From NCBI GenBank assembly GCA_917880885.1, contig OU862931.1:16782736-16846735 (forward strand): a stretch of DNA of 64,000 nt, written 5' to 3'. Below, one piece after another: positions 37,358-47,494 of the stretch. The notes beneath the pieces were generated by a model. That model saw only the letters and a program-made list of their open reading frames with translations. It had not been told where the DNA came from and searched no databases. The position numbers and the translations under genes were made by a program. The stretch is from Limnephilus marmoratus. Its lineage: Eukaryota > Arthropoda > Insecta > Trichoptera > Limnephilidae. Position 1 is the first letter of the stretch. Every line of letters starts with the position of its first letter.

Positions 37358-37740
37358 TCCCCCGCGACGCCTGTCTGTCTGTCTGTTCGCGATAAACTCG
37401 AAAACTACTGAACGGATTTTCATGCGGTTTTCACCAATAGATAGAGTGTTTCGTGAGGAAGGTTTAGGTATGTAATTTGTCAAGAATTTGTGTAAATTAG
37501 TTGAAACAACGATAATTGTTAGAAGTGTCGGAAAAGTCGAGCCGCCTGGTACCTTTCATCGAAAACGCTACCTAATTCTTTTGGGATATAACAAAACAAT
37601 GCATGGTGGGATATTCCTCTTTTATATATCTACAAAAAAGTCCGTGAAGGCATATTATCTATCTTTTACGGATAGCTTACTATACCCATTCTATCTTCTA
37701 AAAAAATGGTCACGGGCATTGCGGTAATTGAAAAGTTATT
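37358..37740 (+). mobile_element. Helitron-like element, 5' portion
   Basis: Starts TCCCCCGCGACGCCTG, then TGTCTGTTCGCGATAAACTC and the shared GGTTTTCACCAATAGATAG block, preceded by an AT-rich flank. The 3' terminus is not clear; the right limit is approximate. Confidence 0.55.
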
Positions 37741-37850
37741 TAGACGGATACAGTATTAATCCCTATTAACTTAAATACGTTAGTTACCTCAAGCATTTCA
37801 TGCACATTATTATAATCTTTCACACCATCTCTACGTATAATAAATTAAAG

Positions 37851-38313
37851 TCCTCAACAGCATCTGTCTGTCTTTTCGCGATAAACTCAAAGACTTTTTT
37901 TTTTACATGAGCTCCACACAGGAGGCCCTGAAGAAAATTATTTCCCTCAGGGCCTATGTCATCTTTGGGGATGCTGTGTGGCGGGTTTTTTTAGGGAAAG
38001 GAAGGAGAGGAGAGTTCTGGGAAGGAAAAGGGTTTAAGGGTGGGTAGGAATCTGGGGTTCAGTGTATCCTGGTCATCCGCCTCCAAGACCTAGACAAACC
38101 TCACCCCCATGAACCCGAGTACCCCTGCTAAATCACCAAACGTAGCGAACCACTTGGGGTGACTATGGCAGTGGTGTTGGTTATCCAATATAGGTTCCCG
38201 GGGCGGCGGTACCCATTCCCGCCTCCCAAATTGAATTGCGTTGGTCATAAAGGTTAGATAACCATCCAGTAGATGATGTTGTGTTTTATTTGCCACAGCA
38301 ACGCGTCAGCTAG
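37851..38313 (+). mobile_element. Helitron-like element split by a SINE-like insertion
   Basis: The 5' part (37851-37894, TCCTCAACAGCATCTGTC...) and the 3' part (38232-38313, ending GCGTCAGCTAG then T) belong to the same family as 17149-17427. The SINE-like copy at 37895-38231 lies between them. Confidence 0.65.
37895..38231 (-). mobile_element. SINE-like repeat S, well preserved copy
   Basis: Minus strand: 5' block GGGAATGGGTACCGCC, middle landmarks, then the tail hairpin and a poly(A) of 10. Nearly identical to 63594-63937, and it shares the same internal deletion, so the two belong to a subfamily. Inserted into a Helitron-like element. Confidence 0.85.
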
Positions 38314-38399
38314 TATGTATTTAAATTAGAAAAAATATTCATCTGAAGATTTTCCTTCACATCTTCGCTGTTGTATTCTAATTTGTAATGTTTTTTTAA

Positions 38400-38751
38400 T
38401 TTTTTTTATTTTTATTTAAATACGCACAATCCCAAATGCTCCCCATCCGGAGCCAGTGAGACTGTGGCATCCCCAAATATGTTATGTTGTAAGGCTAAAG
38501 GTAGTGGGGATGGGGAAGAAGATGGTGGGTAAGTACTGGCTATTCAAATCTATACGGCTAAAGCCATATCTAGCATCGTTTCAATTTTGAATGTTGGTCT
38601 TACTTCAGGTCGAAAATGAGAGAATCTTTCATTTATTGTGAAATAACGCAAATTAATCAAATAAAATTTATTTGCGCACGCCGGGTTTTGAACCCGCGAC
38701 CTCCAGATTGCTATTTGAGAGCCTTGAACTTCGACCACGTAGGCCGTCGTA
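38400..38751 (-). mobile_element. tRNA-derived SINE (R), full length
   Basis: Minus strand: the tRNA-like head has a B box GGTTCAAAACC (38694-38684) and an A-box-like stretch near 38740. The body GACCAACATTCAAAATTGAA and the 3' part TCTCACTGGCTCCGGATGGG match the copy at 46916. It would be transcribed by RNA polymerase III from its internal promoter and mobilised by a LINE. Confidence 0.75.
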
Positions 38752-40314
38752 CTATGAACGTACATATTTTAATGTTTATTGCTTACAATTTTCACTATTT
38801 CTTTTCCAAAACTAAAACCTAATTATAATTGGAATACCCTTACAATTGACCCACCGTATAATGCTGAATGATTTTTCCTTGTACGTATATAATCTCATAC
38901 CGATTGTATTATATCTCGCCTTGATCCCGTCTGGGTACATCGCGAAGATAACTATTTTTCAATTATTTTCCTTTGAATTAAAACTTGGTTGCAAATGATA
39001 AAGCAAAAGCTCGATAGAACTACATTGAGACTTATTCAAGACGTTAAGAATATTAATGACGTTGTCGTTAAACTTACTCTTTAGTCCTATACGTCTCTAG
39101 ACCTACTCAGACCTAGAAATTCTCCCGGATTAAAAGTACAAAAATATTCTTCAAAGTTTTGAATTAAACTTTTGATACGGCTAATTAAAATTTCACGAGG
39201 CAGACGGGTGCTAAGTCGGCAGAAAGTAGGCACCGAGCGCTGAAAATATACCTAATTGAGATATTTGATGTATGAAGTTGGATGAATTAAATAAATTATT
39301 CTTGGGAACTCAGCAAGAATTCCCAGAAAATGTACGAGAATTATAGAGACATACAACATCAATAATTTGGAAGGTGTGTTTTGTATAATTTATCCGTGAC
39401 ACGCATGTAGACTAATCATTATCATTTTTTTTAAATTAATTATTAACATCAAGTAGTTTGGACTTCTTTACATATCACTCTTCTCGTTTATAGGCATATG
39501 AAAAACATGAAAAAATTATTTTAATTTTATTTATTACATAAGATACATTTATACAGCAAATATAACATAATAATAATATTTCAAAATAACTGTAAATATT
39601 AAAATGTATACAAGTGTTATTATGTCTTGTTTGTCTATATTAGTTCCTAGCTAGGCAGACTGCCCGTTCTAAGGAACCAAATGCTGGTGAAAAATGCCAA
39701 AAATATATTCTGTACCAAAAAAAAACAAAGTGTTTTTTTTTTAGTTTAGATTAAATACCTATAAGTATACTAAGATTTTACTGGTTGTGCCATTTAATAG
39801 TTAACCATGTAAAAGTTTAAGTTTTAAGTGACATTATTTAATAATTTTTCAGACTCAACCCTACCTAAGCCAATCAACCATTTATTTATTATTGAACCGA
39901 TAGATGTCATTTTGCATGTTTTAATGTTTAATTCTGGGGGGATTTTATTGTATAACATGGTGTCTTTTCTAATATTTTACAAAAACGATTTCTCAAAGCT
40001 CCGTAGCTCACGATGCAAATGATGTAGCGGGCTGCAAATAGATGCTTTGGATTATGAATTCCAGTCAAAAAGTAGTGCAAATTCTATGAAGCCAGAAATC
40101 AGGTTCGAGAGTTCTGCTACTTCAAAAATGAAGAATTTTTTTTAGTGCGTTAAAAAAATCTTTTTTGGGAAATTGTTTTTGTTTGATTGGAGTGCATACC
40201 ATACCTATTCGAATGTTTTTTTTACCTTGTTTTATTTGAAATATTTATTTATTTATTAATTTTTAATTAGCTCAGATCATATTGTGTACAGTAAATACAA
40301 ATGTCTTGTAACGA
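38752..40314. other. AT-rich intergenic; nothing recognised
   Basis: No gene, tRNA or repeat family recognised. Confidence 0.4.
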
Positions 40315-40508
40315 GACTAGTTTCTTAGAAAAACAACAGTTTGAATTAAAACTCTGTAAAACACCATAAATTTAATCAAAATTATAAACATATTTCAAAA
40401 CCAATGGTATCATCGTCAGGACAACATTAAAATGATATTATTTTTTTAAATTTTATCCTGACAAAGAAACCTTTGGTTTTGAAACGTGTTTAATTTCGTG
40501 TTTAATTT
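40315..40508. mobile_element. Foldback element D with two hammerhead-like motifs
   Basis: The left arm (minus 40419-40393) reads CUGACGA, ACC/GGU stem, GAAA. The right arm (plus 40458-40485) reads CUGACAA, a perfect AAACC/GGUUU stem, GAAAC. The two face outward from about 40438. A tail of the S/LINE type abuts the right side. Confidence 0.65.
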
Positions 40509-40598
40509 AAAGACCCTCCACACAGCATCCCAGATGACATAGGCCCTGAGGGAAATTATTTTCCTCAGGGCCTCCTGCGTGGAGTTAACGTAAAAATA
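40509..40598 (+). mobile_element. LINE/SINE-like 3' tail only (severely 5'-truncated)
   Basis: Only the shared tail is present: ACCCTCCACACAGCATCC, the 14-bp hairpin and GGAGTTAACGTAAAAATAAA. Its GCATCCCAGATGAC spelling matches the LINE at 61641 rather than the SINE-like CCCCAAAGATGAC, so it is probably a truncated LINE insertion. Confidence 0.75.
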
Positions 40599-41089
40599 AA
40601 TCGATTAAATAAGTGTTGTTTTACATTGCGATTTCTTTTAATTCAATTAAAAGGACTCCACAAAGTAATTTTGAAGAGATTGAAGAAGTAAACAACAGTT
40701 TCCTTGGAATTACAATCTTCACCTTGACCTTACAAAAATCTTGAAATATTTTCAGCTTTGAAGAAAAAATACCTGAAATAAATATCATACTAAACTTGAA
40801 GGATCAAGGTTGTTTAAATTGCTCAATTACTTGACTCGTGCCATTCTCAAATAAATCATCGGATTCACACAACCGAAGATCACTTTCCCGTATTTCCTGA
40901 GGGCAGGTGGTGCCGCATTCAGACCGGGAGCAAAACGAAAAAAAAGGTGCAACAGACTTTGCAGCTGTCGCGTTCCGTACGAATAATCCGCATGCACAAA
41001 GCATGACACTCAATAAAAATGTACAAAGCAAACCTACCCCTCATAATCTCATCGCATTATAATGATTGCTCCCTTGTTATATTATATTG
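40599..41089. other. Intergenic with a small cysteine-containing ORF
   Basis: The minus-strand frame 40804-41031 could encode a short hydrophobic leader followed by a cysteine-containing segment, but its only ATG is internal and no family is recognised. Probably non-coding. It lies next to the CpG-rich island. Confidence 0.25.
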
Positions 41090-41280
41090 CATTCAAGATG
41101 GCGGCCGGAGCGGCGCATCTGTCACATAATATTGTGATTATGCGCGGGTTCGTGTTCGAAACGATAGGGGGACGCGTGCGCAGAAACCGGTTTTCATTGT
41201 GACCGATTTTCGTGCGCACAAGTAATGCGGAGCTCGGCGCTGATTGGGGAGAGGGCAAGCGCGCAACAGGGCTACTGCAA
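41090..41280. promoter_or_regulatory. CpG-rich island with YY1/PHO-type motif, candidate promoter
   Basis: The segment begins with CAAGATGGCGGCC (41095-41107), the YY1/Pleiohomeotic motif often found at transcription starts. It is rich in CpG (GCGCACAAG, GACGCGTGCGC), in contrast to its flanks. A 34-codon ORF starts at the ATG inside the motif. This may be a first exon or promoter of an unseen gene. Confidence 0.35.
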
Positions 41281-41749
41281 GTTATCTATTCTATTTAAAA
41301 CTGTTGATTTATTAATAAGAATTGGGTGAATTGCCAAATTTGTATTCAATTTTCATATTCAATACGGTATAGCTTTTATTTCGACGTGCCAATTTTTCAT
41401 TGTTCTGAATTATTCAATTTAATTTAAGGCTTCATTGTCAAAATTCACAACCAAATTTTCAACACGCTTTATTAAATCACTATGTTAGGTATCTACTTAA
41501 TTGAAACTGGTTGATATTGCTAGCATTATTAGGATCTGACGTTTGGTGGGGTGGTTACAATTTTTTTGACAAATATCGTCACTATGACGACATGTCAAAA
41601 TTAAGTAACGTAAATTAAATATCAAAATAAATTAATTTGGATGTAAGGTATGTTCTTTTGGAAAAATAATTATTTATTAATAGTTTTGCACATTCTTTAA
41701 CTCTTAGGGTGTTAAATAAATAAATCTTAATGTAATCGAGCTTTCAATA
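41281..41749. other. AT-rich intergenic; nothing recognised
   Basis: No supported feature. Confidence 0.4.
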
Positions 41750-41885
41750 CAAATACAGTAATTTAATTAAAACAAATCATTTTGTAAAACACCACTTATT
41801 TAATCTAAATTATCTACATGTTTCAAAACCAATGGCATCTTCGTCAGGATAAAATTATTTTCAAAGATTAAATAAATAAACATAG
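41750..41885 (-). ncRNA. Hammerhead-ribozyme-like motif with intact core (element D family)
   Basis: On minus, 41847-41820 reads CUGACGA, a CC/GG stem extended by weaker pairs, then GAAAC and AUGUA. The flanks UUAUC (before) and GAUAA (after the UA cleavage position) are perfectly complementary and would make stem I. ACAUGU is self-complementary, as in minimal hammerheads thought to act as dimers. All invariant core bases are present. Activity is inferred, not shown. Confidence 0.6.
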
Positions 41886-42309
41886 TACACTAAATAATGT
41901 GTACTTTTACTTCAATTTATACAACCCAGAAACAAAAACTATCCAAACATGTTGAACACGGTTCCAAGTAAACTTAGAACCCAGCAAAATGAAATATTGT
42001 GTCCTTGCTGATCAAACAGGGTTCTAACTTCACAAGTAGGTATGTTTTAGAATCTAAAACATCCTTCTAAATATTGCGTCGTTTATAATGAAGAACTAAA
42101 ATACCACTTATTAGATCAATCCATAAATTCAAAAATTGTTATAGACATTATGAGAAATTGACATTGTAATGTTCGGAATCTCTTAACTCATAATAAGATA
42201 ATGTTCACTTAGGACCTTGTCAAACCAAAGTGACGATATATTATAAATTATTCACAAAAATTACACTTTCTTGACAAGCTAAAAAAATATCATCTGCTTA
42301 AAGTAATGT
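41886..42309. other. AT-rich intergenic; nothing recognised
   Basis: No supported feature. Confidence 0.4.
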
Positions 42310-42595
42310 TTTGGAGTATTATAATGTAAATACTAAATAGTAATGGTCCCAATAGAGATCCTTGAGGAACACCTGACGGGACGGTTACCCAGCCGATTTA
42401 AAGCCCCCACAACTACGACTTGACTACGGTTTGATACATAGGATGAGAGCCACCTGAGAAGGTCATCGTGCATAAGATTGCTACAATTACTACAATCTGT
42501 AATATAAATTCGCGAAATATACATCACAAATTCCTTTGCCAATTTTTCAGGTAGCCATATTGTATCAGGATCAGACTTTGCCAAACTACGTGGAG
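42310..42595 (-). pseudogene. Non-LTR reverse transcriptase fragment (RT core)
   Basis: The minus strand encodes LLRWLSSYVSNRSQVVVV in one frame and, after a frameshift near 42400, SGVPQGSLLGPLLFSIY. The latter is the conserved VPQG motif block of non-LTR RTs (fingers/palm). The catalytic FADD region lies beyond the fragment. Truncated at both ends and frameshifted. Confidence 0.75.
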
Positions 42596-42627
42596 AGAGA
42601 TTTAATATTCACACTGTACATTTAGCC

Positions 42628-42686
42628 GGGGTTTATTGTTGGCGCGGGGTGCAAAAAGCCACCCCACCAACCAACGAATAAACCCC
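42628..42686. repeat. GC-rich hairpin
   Basis: GGGGTTTATTGTTGG (42628-42642) pairs with 42671-42686 with one bulge, and an inner GGGGTG/CACCCC extends the structure. Confidence 0.6.
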
Positions 42687-43214
42687 ACTAATTCATTACC
42701 AACTTGCCCCCCAGGGAGTCACTGTACCACAGTCCATATATGCCCCTATATCTGCGAAGGTAGCACGGTTCAGAAGAGTGATTAAAACGCGAACGAAATC
42801 GGGTTTGGAGTGGCTCGACCCGTTTGGACAGATGCGTCTCTATGAAAAAAATTGATTGAACGGGGGATTAAAGTGAAAATAAAATACATGAATGGAAAAA
42901 AGCAGATGAGAGTATATTTTAAGTGACAATGAAACGTGTTTGTTTTATGAATGGTTTAGGGAAAATGCGCAATACAGATATTAAGTTCAGATTTCGTGCT
43001 TTCGGAGTATAGATCCTTACAGTTTTGAATAAACTCATAATTTAATTCAATTTTGAAAAATAGAACAAGAACAATAAGAGTGATAAAAAGCTCTACTGAA
43101 TTCAGAGCCAAGCCAATGTCTATTGAAAATTTCATACGTACATAAAAAAAATGACGAATGAAGTTGAAAACAAAATCTTATAAATATGGTAAATACTTTT
43201 TTTGCATTTCTTCG
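42687..43214. other. Intergenic; nothing recognised
   Basis: No supported feature. Confidence 0.4.
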
Positions 43215-43600
43215 ACATGAAACAATTTCTAGACATTTTGTTTTGAATAGTTTTATTTCATACGTACATTTGTTACTTAATTTTTATTTATCTGCTATCG
43301 ATTTCGACACATTCGTGACATTCACTAGCAATCTTAAAACTATGTAATTTTAAAAATTAAACAAGTACAGATATTTTCGTTATCTATTTTTGGGGTGTTA
43401 TGCTGTGTTGCGCTATCCTCCTTCTGTAGTCAACGTTTCGGACAGTGTTAAAGTGTTCATCATCAGAGCATATGGAGGTACTCGTATATTTTTTTAAGTT
43501 TGTTTTAAAATTTCTAGTGAATGACACGGATGTGTCAAAACCGGTAGCAGACAAACCATGTGAAATAAAACTCTTCAAAAAAAGGTCAATACTATCTACC
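43215..43600. mobile_element. Foldback element C (second copy) with an inserted hammerhead-like unit
   Basis: The outer arms (about 43225-43380 and 43485-43600) match element C at 32570-32990, each with a degenerate motif (minus 43325-43301; plus 43518-43541, with a GACAC/GUGUC stem and CGGUA). Between them, minus 43466-43435 holds a different motif: CUGAUGA, a GAACA/UGUCC stem and GAAACGUU. This looks like two families nested or recombined. Confidence 0.6.
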
Positions 43601-45031
43601 AAAATTATACAATATGAAAATTTTGATATTTCTTAGTGTTCAATTTTTTTAATAAATTTTTGACAGTTTATATCATCAATCTGAAAGTTTCAAAGCCCGC
43701 GACAGTTGTAAAAACGCAAATATCAGATTCAGTTTGTTCATCTATATATCACGTGAATAACTTAACTTTTTTATTTATAAACTTGAAGCGGTACATCAAA
43801 AAGACGGGCTATAAAACTAGCAAAGTATTATCATCACTAACTTATCTTATGAAGACCAGCAAAACTGAATCAGACAATCTGCAGATTTTGAAAAGATTTT
43901 TGTTTTCAGAAGCTACAACAAAAAAAGAGAATAAGTTAATGGTGGCACGATTCTAAATACACACATCTTAAGATCGATGATGTGAAGAGAAATGACAAAG
44001 TGCTAGCAGTAGCCTCGTTAGTTAAACTCACCCCCTTCGGAGCTCCAAAAGGATACGAGAACAATACACGAGATAAATAATATGTCAGGAAACGCAGGCG
44101 AAGTTGTCAAACTGTGTAACAAGTATGTTCCTGCCTCCAAGAGCACAGTTGTAACCTCTCTTTCTGTTGCATTCGTCGTTTATGAGAAAGAGGGAGGGGT
44201 TACAAGAGAGAGCTTTCTGCGGTATACTGCTGTATTGTGGAGTCTAGGATGAATGGATGTGATATCAACAGACCTGTTTTTAGTTATTAAGCCTTCTTAT
44301 AAACGTTAATCTTGCTTACTTATAAGGGAGCCTCAAACTGCACGTATAGAAATTCACTAGCAGTAGAAAGGGAAGATGATACTTTTCCATATTTAAGATG
44401 AGTTTATCATGTGATACGAGTGTTAATAAAAAAAGAGGATACGACGCTGAGGTACCGTAGGTATTTGTTACATATTTTACCCATAGTACACATTTAGTTG
44501 TATGTAGTATACATAGTAGACAAACGCCAATGTTACCAGGTATTAAAATTTCTTGTTAAAATGTTTTTTATCCACAGATTAAATAAATACAAAGATACTC
44601 GTAGGTTATAGTCATACTTAATTGAATAAAAAAAATAGCAAGTTCTTCTTTTATCTTTCACAGATGACACGAAACGAATAAGAAAAGGATGGCAATTCGG
44701 ATGAAATAACTGTATTAGCAACAGTTCGCCGCCTGCAAGACGACAACGAGCAGCGTAGTAGAAATACGACGTACTGTCACTAAGGTTGTCCTTCCTACAC
44801 TAATATGTTTCTGCGTTCCCAATGAACTCATAGCTTTATTTTATTATGACATTTACCGATTTCGGATAGCTAAAAGCCTTGAATAATTATATTTATTTAA
44901 GAAACTTCTTCGGATTTGTTCAAGAAGGATTTTTGCATCTCTCAAAAGCTCAGGAAGGCACTTTTCACAACAGCAAAAAAGTCCGGAGCGACATGTTTGT
45001 GACAGCTGGTGACAGCTTATTTGACGAACGA
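43601..45031. other. Intergenic; nothing recognised
   Basis: The ORF 43636-43956 (106 codons) is Lys/Ser/Asn-rich, as expected by chance from AT-rich DNA. Unique segment 43990-44290 has somewhat higher GC. Confidence 0.35.
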
Positions 45032-45073
45032 ACTTATGTGCGATACTAAACGCAGTAAGTATCGCACATAAGT
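45032..45073. repeat. 16-bp perfect hairpin
   Basis: ACTTATGTGCGATACT (45032-45047) is exactly reverse-complemented at 45058-45073 with a 10-nt loop. Confidence 0.7.
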
Positions 45074-45267
45074 CTAAAGTATGTCCAGTGGACTGAGTTC
45101 GGTGCATCCACGTGCGTGAATGTGGTTGTCTCAGTTTAATTCGTCTAAGTTTAATCAGAGGCCATTTAAGAAAAAAAATACCGAAAAGGCTAGATACGAG
45201 CAAGTTAAAAACATAGACAAAACTACAATTAAAACGCTTATCATATAATATTATTGTAGTAATAATA

Positions 45268-45360
45268 ATGCACACAGAAGATCTTGTGGGATATCATTTC
45301 CATAGGGGCCTAGGCTATATTTGGGAATGCCGTGTGGAGAGTCGTTTTGAAGAAAGAAAG
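45268..45360 (-). mobile_element. Decayed LINE/SINE-like 3' tail
   Basis: Minus strand: ACTCTCCACACGGCATTCCC, then a degraded tail hairpin. Only the tail is present. It lies directly beside a LINE fragment of another type. Confidence 0.55.
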
Positions 45361-45364
45361 AAAT

Positions 45365-46135
45365 GAACCTTGGTCTTAATAGCAGTAGGCACCTGTTACG
45401 TAAATTAGCAAGGGATCGCCTGTATTGGCTTCGATGCCCTGAAAGAATAGAGTTCAAGGTCTGCTTAATGACCTTTAAAGCATTGCAAGGAATGGCACTA
45501 GCCTATGCATCGGAACTACGTGTCCGACAAAACTTAAGCGATAGACAGCTTAGTCTAAGGTCAGCAGATCTAGATATTACTAATCGTTTAATCGAACTTA
45601 CTAGGTCAAATCGAGCCATTTACTATGATCGATCTTTTCGTGTAACTGGCCCGCTCATTTGAAACAAACTTCCCTCAGCTCTTACTAATATCCAGAACTT
45701 GGCTGAATTCAAAAGGGCTGCTTTAAAAACAAACCTATTTAAAAATCATACCTAACATGAATTTTAACTCCTTTCCCATATACCTACTCTAATAAGCCAT
45801 GTTCCTCAAGTTTCCGGTTATTGTTTGGTTTCGATTACCTCCTTACTATACTTTTATATGCACTCCGAATTTGTATTATCTCTAAACTAATTCTAATGGC
45901 ATCGTTATTGTTTATCATATCCTGGGCCAAAACAGCACTGCTCTTGTTAATAATGTTCTTTTGGCATTGCTTTGTATATACTGTATATTATTTGTTTCAC
46001 ATTATTTAATCAATTTTTGTAAGGACTCGTAAGGAACACTATAGGATTACTTATAAGTTTATTATAATTAAGCGCATTTGAAGTGAAATGTCACAAAACT
46101 GCGCTATATAAATACAATATTATTAATATTAGCAG
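45365..46135 (+). pseudogene. L2/CR1-type LINE 3' end
   Basis: The ORF at 45363-45662 encodes LLRKLARDRLYWLRCPERIE, FKVCLMTFKALQGMA and YDRSFRVTGPLI, then a TGA where the family has Trp, then NKLPSALTNIQNLAEFKRAA in the same frame. This is the classic C-terminus of L2/CR1-type LINE proteins. The 3' end CTGCGCTATATAAATACAA followed by ATT repeats is also typical of this group. 5' truncated and inactivated by at least the TGA. Confidence 0.8.
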
Positions 46136-46548
46136 TCAATGAAACGTAATAAGGACTGTAATATAAGTCAATGTAGAAATAAAGATACATGTCATGCCCT
46201 TATGATGCGCCTTCCAAGAAAAATAGTGTTCTCGTTACAATAAAATGGGATTGGTTTAAGGGCGGATGTCATCAAATTACTTCCACACAGACCGTGCGAC
46301 AGCTGTAAACACAACAGGGTAGGACGGTTAAAAGTCTTCTAGTACCTTATCATTAACATATCAACCAATGAATAAATAATACGCTCTAGAAATACATTCC
46401 ATGAAGCTTTGAATGATGAAACTAATTTCGGTATTTCAGGAAGTCAGACATTTGGATCACGAAACACGCCCACATATCTTTTTTCTTTAATCTATTACAT
46501 CAAACAATTAGATTTAACAATACGGTTGTAATGTATATATTATTAGAT
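46136..46548. other. Intergenic; nothing recognised
   Basis: No supported feature. Confidence 0.4.
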
Positions 46549-46912
46549 AAATGAAACAATGTTACTTTGTTTGAACCACTTGTACCTATATTTGAGTAAA
46601 GCCGACAGGTTTCGGAACGACCGTTCCTTCTTCAGGGCAAACGTATACTGATTTGACAGTTACAAAATAGTGGATGGGAACAATGTATTATTACTAAGGA
46701 TTGTGGTAAGGGTTGAGCCGTTGCTAGGTATTAATAAAGAGTGGGTGGGTAGGGGAACATATCCATGATTGGGAAAACAATATTTTTTGTTTGTTGATAA
46801 TAGATTCATTATTTTTAAGGGATTTTTTTATTTCCAACGGTCGTTCCGAAACCGGTCGGCTTTACTCAAATATACAAGTGGATCAAACAAAGTAACATTG
46901 TTTCATTTACCT
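46549..46912. mobile_element. Foldback element B with a canonical hammerhead-like core
   Basis: Arms of about 75 bp (AAATGAAACAATGTTACTTTG and its complement). On minus, 46635-46609 reads CUGAAGA, A, a perfect GGAAC/GUUCC stem with a GGUC loop, then GAAAC, CUGUC. GCC before and GGC after the UC cleavage position are complementary (stem I). The right arm keeps the hairpin, GAAACCGGUC and GGC, but its CUGAAGA is lost. A SINE is inserted a few bases beyond the right end. Confidence 0.7.
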
Positions 46913-46915
46913 ATT

Positions 46916-47272
46916 GACGGCCGGCGTAGTCCAGCGGTAAGGCTCTTTTGACTAACATTCCGAAGGTCGCGGGATCGAATCCCGGCGTGGCAAAAAAAAA
47001 TTATTTGATTAATTTGTGTTATTTCACAATTTATTCATTCAAAAAATATATATATAGTATATTGTATATTTGCGGCACGTTCCAGAGTGGAAGATACTCT
47101 CAGTATCGCCCTAGTGTAAGACCACCATTCAGAATTGAAACGTTACTTGAAATGGCACTACTACCTTCAGCCTCACAACATACCCCAATTGGGGATTCCA
47201 TAGTCTCACTGGCTCCAGACGGGAGCAGCTGAGACTCTTGTGAGGTATCACTATAAAAAAAATAAAAAAATG
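46916..47272 (+). mobile_element. tRNA-derived SINE (R), full length
   Basis: The tRNA-like head contains A box TAGTCCAGCGG (46927-46937) and B box GGATCGAATCC (46972-46982), spaced as in a tRNA gene. The body follows with TACTCTCAGTATCGCCC and CATTCAGAATTGAAACG, and a 3' part with CTCACTGGCTCCAGACGGG, ending in an A-rich tail. Pol III transcription from the internal promoter is expected for this class. Confidence 0.9.
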
Positions 47273-47494
47273 GATAACCACAAAGTTATAGCTTCATTCA
47301 AAAGTATATATATAATTTATTATCGTAATATTGGGAGACTAAAAACCTTGTTCCGCAGAAGTTCACGTTATAAAATTTGCCATTTAGCGCGATTTTTTTT
47401 TTTTACAGTTTAAAAGTTCACGTAAATGCTGTAAATTTCAGCTTTTGAACAAATTGTGGTCAATATTAGAGGACAACTATCATATTGTTTAGAT

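Noticed and set aside
40804..41031. Small secreted cysteine protein or GPCR tail (one frame reads NPMIY)
   Set aside because: The first codon is not ATG, the readings are in different frames, there is no hydrophobic TM7 segment before NPMIY, and no splice support.
41185..41200. GAAACCGGTTTTC as another hammerhead-like site
   Set aside because: No CUGANGA box or stem II precedes it; only the palindrome matches.
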